Positions 25,432-32,556 of a stretch of DNA of 64,000 nucleotides are shown here, piece after piece. The notes under the pieces were generated by a model. That model did not search any database. It was given only the letters and a program-made list of their open reading frames with translations, and was not told where the DNA came from. The first letter of the stretch is position 1, and the number at the start of each line of letters is the position of its first letter. Source of the DNA: an uncultured Lactobacillus sp. (GTDB lineage: Bacteria; Bacillota; Bacilli; Lactobacillales; Lactobacillaceae). The position numbers were made by a program, and so were the translations under genes. The stretch is taken from positions 27,411 to 91,410 of the forward strand of contig CAJUNC010000010.1 of assembly GCA_910587695.1 (NCBI GenBank), given 5' to 3'.

Positions 25432-26313
25432 TTAATCTAAATGAATATCTAAAATATCCAAAATGCGGTTCAAATCATCCATTGATAAATACGAAATTTC
25501 GATCTTGCCCTTTTTTGAGCGTGCCGTGCTTTTGATCGCAACATTTGTCCCGAAGCGTTCCTTTAATAAGTCTTCACTCTTTTGCAAATGTGGATCTAAA
25601 GCAACTTTTCTTTTAGCAGCTTTTTTATGGTGCTTTTCACCATTTTGTTCACTGACTAATTGTTCCAATTGACGAACGGTCAGATTTTCTTTGACCGTCT
25701 TTTTAGCTAGCTGGACCAAATTTTTCTTGTCTTTTAATGATAATAAGGTCCGGGCTTGTCCCATCGACAATTGCCCTTCTTGTAACATTGCCTTGACTTC
25801 TTGTGGTAGGCTCAACAACCGCAGATAGTTAGCAATATAAGGTCGTGACTTCCCTAAGCGTTTTGAAACTTGAGCTTGGGTCAAATGCAAGTTTTCCATC
25901 AGCGTGTTGTATGCTTGAGCTTCCTCTAAAGGTGTGAGGTCTTCACGCTGAAGATTTTCTAGCACCGCGATCTCCATCATCTCTTCTTCATCTAACTGAC
26001 GCACGATCGCTGGGATCGTTTTTTTGCCAGCTAGCTTGGAAGCCCGATATCTTCTTTCGCCCGCGATCAATTCGTAACCCATCACACTTGATGAACGTAC
26101 GATGATCGGTTGAAAGACACCCTGTTGTTTGATCGATTCAGCTAGTTCTGCTAACCCAGCTTCGTCAAAGATCTTCCGTGGTTGATAAGGATTTGACCGG
26201 ATCTCATCGATCTTTAGTTCGATCACATTTTCTTCGGCTTGAGCATCCTCTTCAAAAGTCGAAAATAAAGCTTCTAGCCCGCGCCCTAAGGCTTTGTTTT
26301 TCTTATTTGGCAT
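25432..26313 (-). CDS. parB: Chromosome partitioning protein ParB (Spo0J)
   Basis: parS-binding CTPase of chromosome segregation, 293 residues. The N-terminal motif NKALGRGLEALF is typical of true ParB. Then come IRSNPYQPRKIFDEAGLAEL, the CTP/box II motif ELIAGERRYRASKLAG, AVLENLQREDLTPLEEA, the helix-turn-helix LTQAQVSKRLGKSRPYIANY, and a C-terminal dimerisation segment. The ATG at 26313 overlaps the end of parA by 11 bp, with AAAGGAGG upstream. It loads ParA and SMC at parS sites. No perfect parS 16-mer was seen in the window. Confidence 0.95.
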   Translation of the reverse strand: MPNKKNKALGRGLEALFSTFEEDAQAEENVIELKIDEIRSNPYQPRKIFDEAGLAELAESIKQQGVFQPIIVRSSSVMGYELIAGERRYRASKLAGKKTIPAIVRQLDEEEMMEIAVLENLQREDLTPLEEAQAYNTLMENLHLTQAQVSKRLGKSRPYIANYLRLLSLPQEVKAMLQEGQLSMGQARTLLSLKDKKNLVQLAKKTVKENLTVRQLEQLVSEQNGEKHHKKAAKRKVALDPHLQKSEDLLKERFGTNVAIKSTARSKKGKIEISYLSMDDLNRILDILDIHLD

Positions 26314-27070
26314 CAGTCGCCAAAACCTCCTTTGCCAAAGCTTCATAAGCTAAAGCTCCCTTAGATCTTGGATCGTAATCAACGATCGCCATACCATAAC
26401 TTGGAGCTTCTGATAACTTGATATTCCGAGGGATCACTGTCTGATAAACTGTGTCGCCAAAGAAATTTTTCACTTCGGCAACGACTTGATTGCCTAGATT
26501 AGTTCTAGAATCAAGCATTGTCATCAAAACGCCCTCGATCTTTAGAGTAGGATTGAAGTGTTTTTGCACTAGTTTGATCGTATTGACTAATTGGTTCAAG
26601 CCTTCTAAAGCATAGTACTCACTTTGCACTGGGATCAAGATCGAATCACATGTCGTAAAGGCATTGATCGTCAATAAGCCCAGTGAAGGCGGACAATCCA
26701 ACAAGATAAAATCATATTCATCCCTGATCAAGACCAATGCATCAGCCAAACGTTTCTCACGCGCAAACTGTGAGGCCAACTCGATCTCAGCTCCAGATAA
26801 CCGGATCGTTGCTGGAACAACGTCTAACTTATCGCGTTTGGTATGTAAGATCACATCTTCTAGCTCGACTTCATTGACTAATACATCATAAACATCTTGT
26901 TTGATCTGTCCTTTATCGATCCCGATCCCACTCGTTGCATTTCCTTGGGCATCCATGTCGATCAATAACACCTTTTGCCCGAGGTCAGCAAGACTGGCAG
27001 CCAAATTAACACTGGTGGTCGTTTTACCAACGCCACCTTTTTGATTTGCTAATGCAATAACTCTTCCCAA
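26303..27070 (-). CDS. parA: Chromosome partitioning ATPase ParA (Soj)
   Basis: Deviant Walker-A ATPase of chromosome segregation, 255 residues. It has ALANQKGGVGKTTTSVNLAA (6-25), Walker A' DMDAQGNATSG, Walker B FILLDCPPSLGLLT, and the ending GALAYEALAKEV. It starts at a TTG, in the order AGGGGGGA, then ATAATTTTGGG, which is common for this gene. It lies between noc and parB in the canonical soj-spo0J arrangement. Complete. Confidence 0.96.
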   Translation of the reverse strand: MGRVIALANQKGGVGKTTTSVNLAASLADLGQKVLLIDMDAQGNATSGIGIDKGQIKQDVYDVLVNEVELEDVILHTKRDKLDVVPATIRLSGAEIELASQFAREKRLADALVLIRDEYDFILLDCPPSLGLLTINAFTTCDSILIPVQSEYYALEGLNQLVNTIKLVQKHFNPTLKIEGVLMTMLDSRTNLGNQVVAEVKNFFGDTVYQTVIPRNIKLSEAPSYGMAIVDYDPRSKGALAYEALAKEVLATDAK

Positions 27071-27081
27071 AATTATCCCCC

Positions 27082-27918
27082 CTAGTCTTTAGCGACTGGA
27101 ATATCAATAATGATGCGATGGAACTCTTTTGTATCTTCTTCGGTCACATTAACTCTAACGCCTGATTTTTCAACCATTTGGACCGCTTTTTTCACAGTGT
27201 TGACAGCAACTTTTTGGTTAGGTGCCACATTCTTTGTGGTCGTCTTAGCTTTTTTCTTCTTTGCCGGTTTTGGCTGGTTCAAGGCTGCGATCGCAGCTTC
27301 TGTTTCTTTGACCGACCAATCATTTTCCTTGATCTGAGCTAATAATTCTAATTGAGTAGCTTCATCTTCGACCGTCAATAAACTCCGACCATGACGTTCA
27401 GTGATCGAACGGTCTAAGATAGCATCTTGAACTTGTGTCGGTAACTTCAACAAGCGTAATTTGTTCGCTACAAACCCTTGACTTTTACCCATTTCTTTAG
27501 CTAAATGTTTTTGCGTCAATTCGTTTAACTGCATCAAATGAGCGTAAGCTTTAGCTTCTTCAACTGCCGTCAAACCTTCACGTTGTAAGTTTTCAATGAT
27601 CGCTAAAGAAGCTGATTCAGCGTCACTCATCTCACGTACGATCGCTGGAACTTTTTCATAACCGAGCTTAGTTACTGCCCGAAAACGTCTTTCACCAGCA
27701 ATGATCTCATATTGTTCATCATCTAACTTACGCAAAACGATCGGTTGCAATAAACCGTGATCATAGATCGTATCTGCCAATTCAGCGATACTTTCTTCAC
27801 TAAAGATCGTCCGTGGTTGGTTTTGATTAGGCACGATCTTGCTCAATTCGATCTCTTGGACCCGATTTTTATCGTTTGGTTCTTCTTCTTTGTTCTTCTT
27901 AAAAAATGAAAATGCCAT
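27082..27918 (-). CDS. noc: Nucleoid occlusion protein Noc (ParB paralogue)
   Basis: ParB-like CTPase that prevents division over the nucleoid, 278 residues. The N-terminus MAFSFFKKNKEEEPNDKN is an amphipathic membrane-targeting type start, as in Noc, and unlike ParB. This is followed by IVPNQNQPRTIFSEESIAEL, EIIAGERRFRAVTKLG, AIIENLQREGLTAVEEA, the helix-turn-helix LTQKHLAKEMGKSQGFVANK and a lysine-rich linker (PKPAKKKKAKTTTKN) before the C-terminal dimerisation domain. It lies between rsmG and parA, the usual Firmicute order, and starts after GGGAGGAA. Duplicate origin with parB is evident from the motifs. Confidence 0.94.
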   Translation of the reverse strand: MAFSFFKKNKEEEPNDKNRVQEIELSKIVPNQNQPRTIFSEESIAELADTIYDHGLLQPIVLRKLDDEQYEIIAGERRFRAVTKLGYEKVPAIVREMSDAESASLAIIENLQREGLTAVEEAKAYAHLMQLNELTQKHLAKEMGKSQGFVANKLRLLKLPTQVQDAILDRSITERHGRSLLTVEDEATQLELLAQIKENDWSVKETEAAIAALNQPKPAKKKKAKTTTKNVAPNQKVAVNTVKKAVQMVEKSGVRVNVTEEDTKEFHRIIIDIPVAKD

Positions 27919-27920
27919 TT

Positions 27921-28664
27921 TTATTTCCTCCCTTGGGGCGCCTGCAAAGGCTGCTTAGCTGGTGTGCCTGGCTTGCGCGGATATTTATTTGGCGTTGGTT
28001 TTTTCTTTGAGATCACGATGATATGCCGTGTCTCATCACTCTTAGGTAAAGCGGTCTGGATATCTTCCTCAATTTTACCACCAAGTGTAGCCACTGCATA
28101 CTTAGCATCCGCTAATTCTTCATTTGCTTTTTGCGCCTTTAATGCGATAAAACGCCCATTTAACTTGACTAATGGTAAACAAAACTCACTTAGGACCGAT
28201 AAACGCGCGACAGCACGTGCCGTTACGACATCAAAACTTTCACGAGCTCCACTCTTTTTACCAGCAAATTCTTCCGCCCGAGCATGATAAAAATACGTAT
28301 CTGTTAAGTTTAATTTCTGGGATAATTCTTCTAAAAATTTGATCCGTTTATTCAAAGAATCAACGATCGTGACCTTTAAATTCGGAAATGCGATCTTAAG
28401 TGGGATCGATGGAAACCCTGCCCCCGCACCAACATCACAGATGCTAAGAGGATGTGTTTGGAGATCTTTGACTTCAAGCGCCGGTAAAAGTGAATCATAG
28501 AAGTGCTTTAAATAGACCTCGTCTTGTTTGGTGATCGCAGTCAAGTTGACGTGTTCATTTGTGGCAACTAAAAATTCGTAGTAGGTTTGAAATTGTTGCA
28601 TTTGCTCATCAGAAAGTTTTACTCCCTGCTTCGCCAATGCCGCTCTAAATTCTTCTGGTGTCAT
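27921..28664 (-). CDS. rsmG: 16S rRNA (guanine527-N7)-methyltransferase
   Basis: SAM-dependent methyltransferase modifying G527 of 16S rRNA, 247 residues. It has EHVNLTAITKQDEVYLKHFYDSLL near residue 36 onward, SAM motif CDVGAGAGFPSIPLKI near 75, FDVVTARAVARLSVL near 140 and GRFIALKAQKANEELADA. The C-terminal tail is basic and proline-rich (KKPTPNKYPRKPGTPAKQ), as in lactobacillar RsmG. It starts after AAGGGGAA and ends 3 bp before noc. It is the first gene of the probable rsmG-noc-parA-parB-DUF951-ychF-DUF1129 run. Confidence 0.96.
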   Translation of the reverse strand: MTPEEFRAALAKQGVKLSDEQMQQFQTYYEFLVATNEHVNLTAITKQDEVYLKHFYDSLLPALEVKDLQTHPLSICDVGAGAGFPSIPLKIAFPNLKVTIVDSLNKRIKFLEELSQKLNLTDTYFYHARAEEFAGKKSGARESFDVVTARAVARLSVLSEFCLPLVKLNGRFIALKAQKANEELADAKYAVATLGGKIEEDIQTALPKSDETRHIIVISKKKPTPNKYPRKPGTPAKQPLQAPQGRK

Positions 28665-28688
28665 TTGTTCCCCTTATCTGATCTAATT

Positions 28689-28726
28689 GTGAAACATTGT
28701 TTGATTTATATGTTTCACGTGCTATT
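28689..28726. promoter_or_regulatory. Inverted repeat with parS-like half-site upstream of rsmG
   Basis: GTGAAACAT (28689-28697) and ATGTTTCAC (28710-28718) are exact inverted copies, 12 bases apart. The right arm runs into TGTTTCACGTG (28711-28721), the first 11 bases of the parS consensus TGTTTCACGTGAAACA, after which the match fails. It sits between the divergent rsmG operon and the esterase-like gene. It is a possible ParB/Noc or local regulator site; direct evidence is the symmetry only. Confidence 0.45.
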
Positions 28727-28801
28727 ATAATAGTAATTTATTTAATGCGGAAATACAAGTCTCGCCCCCGCAAATCAAGCTTAAATTTGGAGGATTTTAA
28801 T

Positions 28802-29581
28802 ATGGAACAAAATAGTATCATCAATTTCAATGAACCACTTGTCCCACGCTACCCTAAGATCCAGACCAATCTTATCTATGCCTTTAAAGACGGCCGTCCC
28901 TTAACGTTAAATCTCATCACTCCCTCGATCCCCCCAAACGTTAAAGCTCATTTTCCCTTACTCATCTATGTTCCTGATATCGATGAACAAAATGTGGTCA
29001 AGATCGATGAACGTTTTGCACAAATGCTAGAGATCGCTAAACGTGGCTATGCTGTAGCCCTAGTTTCATACCGTACCAATACTGATGTTACTGCCATGGT
29101 CAAAGATATCCACTCAGCCACCCGCTTTTTACTCGATCATGCCTTCAAATACGCTCTTGATCCTTATCGCTATTTACTATTTGGCGAAGGTCTAGGAGGA
29201 TATTTGAGCAGTTTGAGTATCCTAGAACAGGGGCAACAACGGGCAAATGATGAAGATGTCAGACGTTCACCTTTACGTTATAAGGGAGGGTTACTATTAG
29301 AAGCGTCGCTGACACCACGCCCTTTTTCAGGACCGTTTCTCAGTGAGTTGCTCTTACAAAATACCCAAAAATTACCACCAATTTTGATCTTAAACGGTAC
29401 CGCAGACAATACGCTGACTGATAAACAAGCAACTGAGCTCTTATCAACTATCCAGTCTCGCGGAAGTGAAGTTTCATTATTCAACTTTGAAGGGGCGACT
29501 TTGAGTTCAGATGCCTTCTTCACTCCATATAGCTTAGATTTCTTATTCGAATTTATCAAGCATAGTTTCACTAAAAAATAA
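28802..29581 (+). CDS. Alpha/beta-hydrolase fold protein lacking the catalytic serine (BD-FAE/esterase-like)
   Basis: A 259-residue protein with the order of elements of alpha/beta-hydrolase-3/BD-FAE esterases: LTLNLITPSIP, FPLLIYVPDID, GYAVALVSYRTN, VKDIHSATRFLLDHAFKYALDPYRYLLFG, and ILILNGTADNTLT near the acid. The nucleophile elbow reads GEGLGGYL, so residue 130 is Gly (GGT at 29189-29191) where Ser is expected in G-E-S-x-G-G. The late GAxH motif reads GATLSS, so the His is missing too. The frame is intact, so this looks like a maintained non-catalytic protein rather than a broken gene. It starts at an ATG after GGAGG and is co-directional with the HD gene 14 bp downstream. Function unknown. 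Confidence 0.8.
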   Translation: MEQNSIINFNEPLVPRYPKIQTNLIYAFKDGRPLTLNLITPSIPPNVKAHFPLLIYVPDIDEQNVVKIDERFAQMLEIAKRGYAVALVSYRTNTDVTAMVKDIHSATRFLLDHAFKYALDPYRYLLFGEGLGGYLSSLSILEQGQQRANDEDVRRSPLRYKGGLLLEASLTPRPFSGPFLSELLLQNTQKLPPILILNGTADNTLTDKQATELLSTIQSRGSEVSLFNFEGATLSSDAFFTPYSLDFLFEFIKHSFTKK

Positions 29582-29595
29582 ACGAGGTCGTTCAA

Positions 29596-30237
29596 ATGGA
29601 TCAAACACAACAATTAACACAGCTTCATACCTACACTTATGAAAAACTTTCTCACGATCACACAGGTCACGATATGGCGCACATTGAGCGCGTTGTCAAA
29701 ATGGCCCGTACCTTAAATAAAAAACTCGGCGGTAATAGCTTTGTAGTCCAAGCAGCCGCTTTATTGCATGATGTTATCGATGAGAAATTATTTACCGATA
29801 TTGACCAAGCTAAAGCCAGTGTTATTGCACAAATGCAGGCTTTAAGAGTGAGTCAAAGTGATCAAGATCACATCATGGAGATCATCAGTAAGATGTCGTT
29901 TTCTCACTCTTTAGCAGGCAAACAAGAGCTTAGTCTCGAAGGTCAGATCGTTCAAGATGCCGATTGGTTAGATGCGATCGGTGCGATCGGGATCGCCCGC
30001 GCCATTTATTATGGTGCGCGTCATGAAGAAAAGCTCTACGATCCCGCTATGCCACCTCGAAAAAAACTCGATAAAACGGCCTATCGTGATCTCTCAAATG
30101 AAACGATCATCAATCATTTTTACGAGAAATTATTCAAGATCAAGGATATGTTGAACACTGCTGAAGCTAAAGCGATCGCTAAAGAACGACACGAGCTAAT
30201 GGTAGCATACGTTACAGCTTTTAAAGCCGATTGGTAA
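29596..30237 (+). CDS. HD-domain phosphohydrolase
   Basis: Metal-dependent phosphohydrolase of the HD superfamily, YedJ-like, 213 residues. It has HDMAHIERVVKMA (metal His), AALLHDVIDEKL (HD pair near 57), and VQDADWLDAIGAIGIARAIYYGARH (late Asp), then PRKKLDKTAYRDLSNETIINHFYEKL. The family hydrolyses nucleotides or other phosphate esters; the substrate is unknown. A paralogue with the same motif order lies at 39497-40150. It starts after ACGAGGT and is probably an operon with the esterase-like gene. Confidence 0.88.
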   Translation: MDQTQQLTQLHTYTYEKLSHDHTGHDMAHIERVVKMARTLNKKLGGNSFVVQAAALLHDVIDEKLFTDIDQAKASVIAQMQALRVSQSDQDHIMEIISKMSFSHSLAGKQELSLEGQIVQDADWLDAIGAIGIARAIYYGARHEEKLYDPAMPPRKKLDKTAYRDLSNETIINHFYEKLFKIKDMLNTAEAKAIAKERHELMVAYVTAFKADW

Positions 30238-30376
30238 AGTTGGGCCATCATCAATAAAATACCTATCAGATATTTATTTCAACAAATTTAGTATAAAAAT
30301 TTATTGTTTATATATTTTTAAGTATTTTGTATCTAATCCTTAAGAAAACGATTACTTTTTCTTTATCTTAAGCGCC
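30238..30376. other. AT-rich intergenic stretch upstream of the small RNA candidate
   Basis: This is the first part of the 424-bp gap between the HD gene and the small membrane protein gene. It is AT-rich with no reading frame or clear hairpin. The rest of the gap holds the small RNA candidate, its terminator and a 5' leader of about 150 bp containing a weak GGTAA/TTACC-like pairing. Confidence 0.6.
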
Positions 30377-30513
30377 TATACTATAACCATAAGCTAGAGC
30401 AAAACATCACACAGGTGTAGTCCTATAGCTGAAACATTACCTAGTCAGCCCCCCTTGCTACTAGGTAAACATACTCCTTTTTTCCTCCGCACTCCCCTTG
30501 CGGAGGTTTTTTT
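30377..30513 (+). ncRNA. Candidate small RNA with C-rich loops and strong terminator
   Basis: A -10-like TATACT (30377-30382) is followed by about 125 bases that contain no gene. These fold as three elements: an outer AGCTA/TAGCT pairing around a CAC-GTG hairpin; ACCTAGT/ACTAGGT with the loop CAGCCCCCCTTGCT; and the terminator CCTCCGC/GCGGAGG with the loop ACTCCCCTT and seven T. The unpaired segment TTTTTTCCTCC and the loops with CCCC are complementary to Shine-Dalgarno sequences, a hallmark of Firmicute trans-acting small RNAs. Alternatively it is an attenuator leader for the genes downstream. It was not recognised as a known family. Confidence 0.45.
30484..30513 (+). terminator. Rho-independent terminator ending the small RNA candidate
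   Basis: The perfect 7-bp GC-rich stem CCTCCGC/GCGGAGG with a 9-base loop is followed by TTTTTTT. Confidence 0.88.
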
Positions 30514-30661
30514 ATATCACAGTGCAAAAGAATACGGGTAACTTCGTAGAAATAACCGCATCGCAGCTTTGAGGCGCATTTTGCCTAAAAGTCGCATTCT
30601 GGAACACAACAATAGAAGTGTGGGCAATTGGATACTGCACCATATAGAAAGGATGATCCTT

Positions 30662-30916
30662 ATGAAAAGAGATATCGACCCCTATAGAGAACGTTATTTG
30701 AAATCCAAAGCTACGACTAGTGGTATTTTATGTTCAGCTTTTATCTGGTATTTGATCTTTGGTCTCTTTCATATCATTATCACTTGTTTGATACTGTGGT
30801 TTTTCTGGATCATCGTTGACCCTGTCGGACGGGTGACTGAAACTCTCAATACAACGATCCAGCAAACACAACCCCCAACAGCAACGTTACACTACACTCG
30901 AAACTACAGAAGATAA
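30662..30916 (+). CDS. Small membrane protein, first of a tandem pair; 3' end frameshifted
   Basis: An 84-residue product with one long hydrophobic region (about 26-50, LIFGLFHIIITCLILWFFWI) and the motif DPYRERYLKSKATTSGIL, closely similar to the next gene. As read, it ends in an unrelated tail TATLHYTRNYRR. Removing one C from the CCCCC run at 30872-30876 shifts the frame to QQQRYTTLETTEDNTDTSD, ending IYEAE with a stop at 30948-30950. This matches the paralogue's ending NIYEAPND. So the true gene probably runs 30662-30950 with a one-base indel, real or a sequencing error. It starts after AAAGGATGA. Function unknown. Confidence 0.7.
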   Translation: MKRDIDPYRERYLKSKATTSGILCSAFIWYLIFGLFHIIITCLILWFFWIIVDPVGRVTETLNTTIQQTQPPTATLHYTRNYRR

Positions 30917-31026
30917 TACTGATACAAGTGATATCTATGAGGCTGAATAAAATTGATGATCTTAGTTGTGAAAAATCTATTTTTGAGTAAAAATAACTTT
31001 ATAACATATAAGAAAGGATGAACCAA

Positions 31027-31293
31027 ATGGAACCAGAAAATGATCCGTACAGACACGCCTATCTCAAGGCAAAAGCTACGACTAATGGTATTATGCATTC
31101 CTTATTCAATTGGTGGTTAGCTTTTACGTTATTCAATTTAGTGGTCATCAGCCTCTTCTTGTGGGCTTATGACCCGATCGGACGTCTCAATGATGCGCTT
31201 GCACCAGTCACCCAAACACAAAAGCAAACGCAACCAGCTTCTGATCCAAATGCTGAAAGCCAAAGTAATATTTACGAAGCACCAAATGACTAA
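31027..31293 (+). CDS. Small membrane protein, second of the tandem pair
   Basis: An 88-residue protein paralogous to the preceding gene: DPYRHAYLKAKATTNGIMHS at the N-terminus, one hydrophobic region (LAFTLFNLVVISLFLWAY, about 31-48), DPIGRLNDAL, then a polar Q/T-rich tail (TQTQKQTQPASD) ending NIYEAPND. I do not recognise the family. The start at 31027 is preferred because AAAGGA lies 8 bases upstream; the ATG at 31018 is part of that region. The leader sequences of both genes (AAGAAAGGATGA and GAAAGGATGA) are also similar, so the duplication included the translation start. A terminator follows. Confidence 0.75.
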   Translation: MEPENDPYRHAYLKAKATTNGIMHSLFNWWLAFTLFNLVVISLFLWAYDPIGRLNDALAPVTQTQKQTQPASDPNAESQSNIYEAPND

Positions 31294-31310
31294 CTCACTG
31301 ACAAGTCACA

Positions 31311-31350
31311 AAAAGGCCCACGCTGAAAATTTTTCAACGTGAGCCTTTTT
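31311..31350. terminator. Bidirectional terminator
   Basis: AAAAGGCCCACGCTGAAAA and TTTTCAACGTGAGCCTTTTT pair between the convergent small membrane protein and rpn genes. Confidence 0.88.
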
Positions 31351-31353
31351 CGA

Positions 31354-31683
31354 TCACTTTACAAATAACTTGTCATAAAGAACAGTAACTTCTTCTTCCG
31401 TAAAGTGGGTCAATTCTGTGACTGCAGTAATGGCCTCTTGTTTGGAATACCCCTTAGCTGTCAATCGACTAAGCATATCGCAAACGACTCTTTTTTCACC
31501 CTTGGCCCATCCCTCCATAAGGCCTTCTTTTCTGCCCTCTTTTCTACCTTCCTTTCTACCTTCTTTTCTACCTTCTTTTCTACCTTCTTTTCGCCCTTCA
31601 TCTAGGCCTTTTTTTCGTGCCTCTTTACTTACTTTTTTTGTTTCCCTAGCAAGGCGCGAGCGAAACTCTAATTCATAGAACAT
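31354..31683 (-). CDS. Probable in-frame internal gene of rpn (RpnS-like short form)
   Basis: Inside rpn, codon 216 is an ATG (31683-31681) preceded on the minus strand by AAGGAAGGTGATTAC, an almost full anti-16S match at about 7-base spacing. That is stronger than the ribosome binding site of the full-length gene. Initiation here would give a 109-residue protein (MFYELEFRSRLARETKK...) made only of the coiled linker, the GRKEG repeats and the C-terminal helical domain, without the nuclease. In E. coli, rpn genes encode just such a C-terminal short protein (RpnS) that blocks the toxic full-length form. The ribosome binding site is seen directly; the function is by analogy. Confidence 0.5.
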   Translation of the reverse strand: MFYELEFRSRLARETKKVSKEARKKGLDEGRKEGRKEGRKEGRKEGRKEGRKEGLMEGWAKGEKRVVCDMLSRLTAKGYSKQEAITAVTELTHFTEEEVTVLYDKLFVK

Positions 31684-32328
31684 GTAATCACCTTCCTTTT
31701 GCGTGTTAGTTTTCAAAATAACAATATCATCGGCTATCTTACATGTAAGAGCACTCGTCGGAACATCTGTATCTACATATTTCAAAAAAGCCGCCAATCC
31801 TTGTGAAACAGCTGAAAAATCCGTAGCTTTAGCGTTTAAAATAATGTTGTGTTCCCCTGTATCAAGTATCAGATCACTTTCTTTTAAGCGCACTTCAGTC
31901 GTATATACCGGTAAACCTGCACCAAAAAAATCAAAATCGCAGATAAAGATCACATACGTATCGACCCTGTCATTATAGTCTTGCCCCGCTTCTAAAGCAT
32001 GTTGGGTCAAATAACTTTGATAATATGAGATCCGCTTACCTAAATCATGGTCATCACTGACCTGCATCTCGATATCATACATTCGTCCACGATCGTCTTC
32101 AGCATAGATATCAAAGCGTACCCCATGAAAGACAGTATTTTGCTTATGCGTATCTTCTTTTTTGATGTTTTTAACGTCCACGATCCCTAGATCAGGCAAG
32201 ATCAGTTGCAACAACTCTAAACAAATGTCTTTATGCTCTGAGATGATCCACGAAAAGATCATTCCATCTTTAAAGCCCGCCAAGTTCCAACTTTTAAGAG
32301 CCTCTTCATAAGTACTCAAATTCCCCAT
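31354..32328 (-). CDS. Rpn-family recombination-promoting nuclease (PD-(D/E)XK)
   Basis: A 324-residue member of the Rpn/PDDEXK-transposase-like nuclease family. The N-terminal part (about 1-200) has the nuclease core: FDIYAEDDRGRMYDIEMQ supplies the Asp and the E-x-Q, followed by DHDLGKRISYYQSYL and VYVIFICDFDFFG-like strands. Residues about 240-275 are six tandem GRKEG units. The C-terminal ~55 residues (MLSRLTAKGYSKQEAITAV) form a small helical domain. Rpn proteins promote RecA-independent recombination and act in phage defence in E. coli. It starts after AGAAGGGG. An internal start with a strong ribosome binding site lies at 31683 (separate entry). It is a single gene flanked by terminators. 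Confidence 0.85.
   Translation of the reverse strand: MGNLSTYEEALKSWNLAGFKDGMIFSWIISEHKDICLELLQLILPDLGIVDVKNIKKEDTHKQNTVFHGVRFDIYAEDDRGRMYDIEMQVSDDHDLGKRISYYQSYLTQHALEAGQDYNDRVDTYVIFICDFDFFGAGLPVYTTEVRLKESDLILDTGEHNIILNAKATDFSAVSQGLAAFLKYVDTDVPTSALTCKIADDIVILKTNTQKEGDYMFYELEFRSRLARETKKVSKEARKKGLDEGRKEGRKEGRKEGRKEGRKEGRKEGLMEGWAKGEKRVVCDMLSRLTAKGYSKQEAITAVTELTHFTEEEVTVLYDKLFVK
31521..31602 (-). repeat. 12-bp tandem repeat in rpn encoding GRKE-G units
   Basis: About six copies of a 12-base unit (plus-strand form CCTTCTTTTCTA with few variants) encode (GRKE)n. Such a track can change length by slippage without losing the frame. Confidence 0.85.
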
Positions 32329-32556
32329 CCCCTTCTGACCTTATTTTGGATCTGCGCATAGGATTTTTCAAGCCTAAAGACTTAGCTTTATACCGGGATT
32401 TCTGGCACTAAAATGGACTTAGATCTAACACTAAAAACTCTAACAAAATTTTTCCTAGAATTTTTTAAATCGTAATTCAAAAGCTCTCAAAGTTTAATTG
32501 ACGTGTTCTTTTAAAATACTTAATCGTAATTTGGATCTTTTTAGGCTCCACAACGC
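32329..32556. other. Intergenic region with two Zur-type half-sites
   Basis: No gene is seen here. AAATCGTAAT at 32467-32476 and TAATCGTAAT at 32521-32530 repeat the left half of the Zur-like box located downstream at 32590. The remainder is AT-rich and unstructured. Confidence 0.5.

Noticed and set aside
30377..30661. T-box or other known riboswitch upstream of the small membrane protein
   Set aside because: No T-box sequence (TGGNACCGCG), no specifier loop and no recognised ligand-binding core; it is therefore listed only as a small RNA candidate.
31521..31602. A CRISPR array
   Set aside because: The repeat unit is 12 bases, contiguous and in frame with a protein; there are no spacers and no cas genes in the window.
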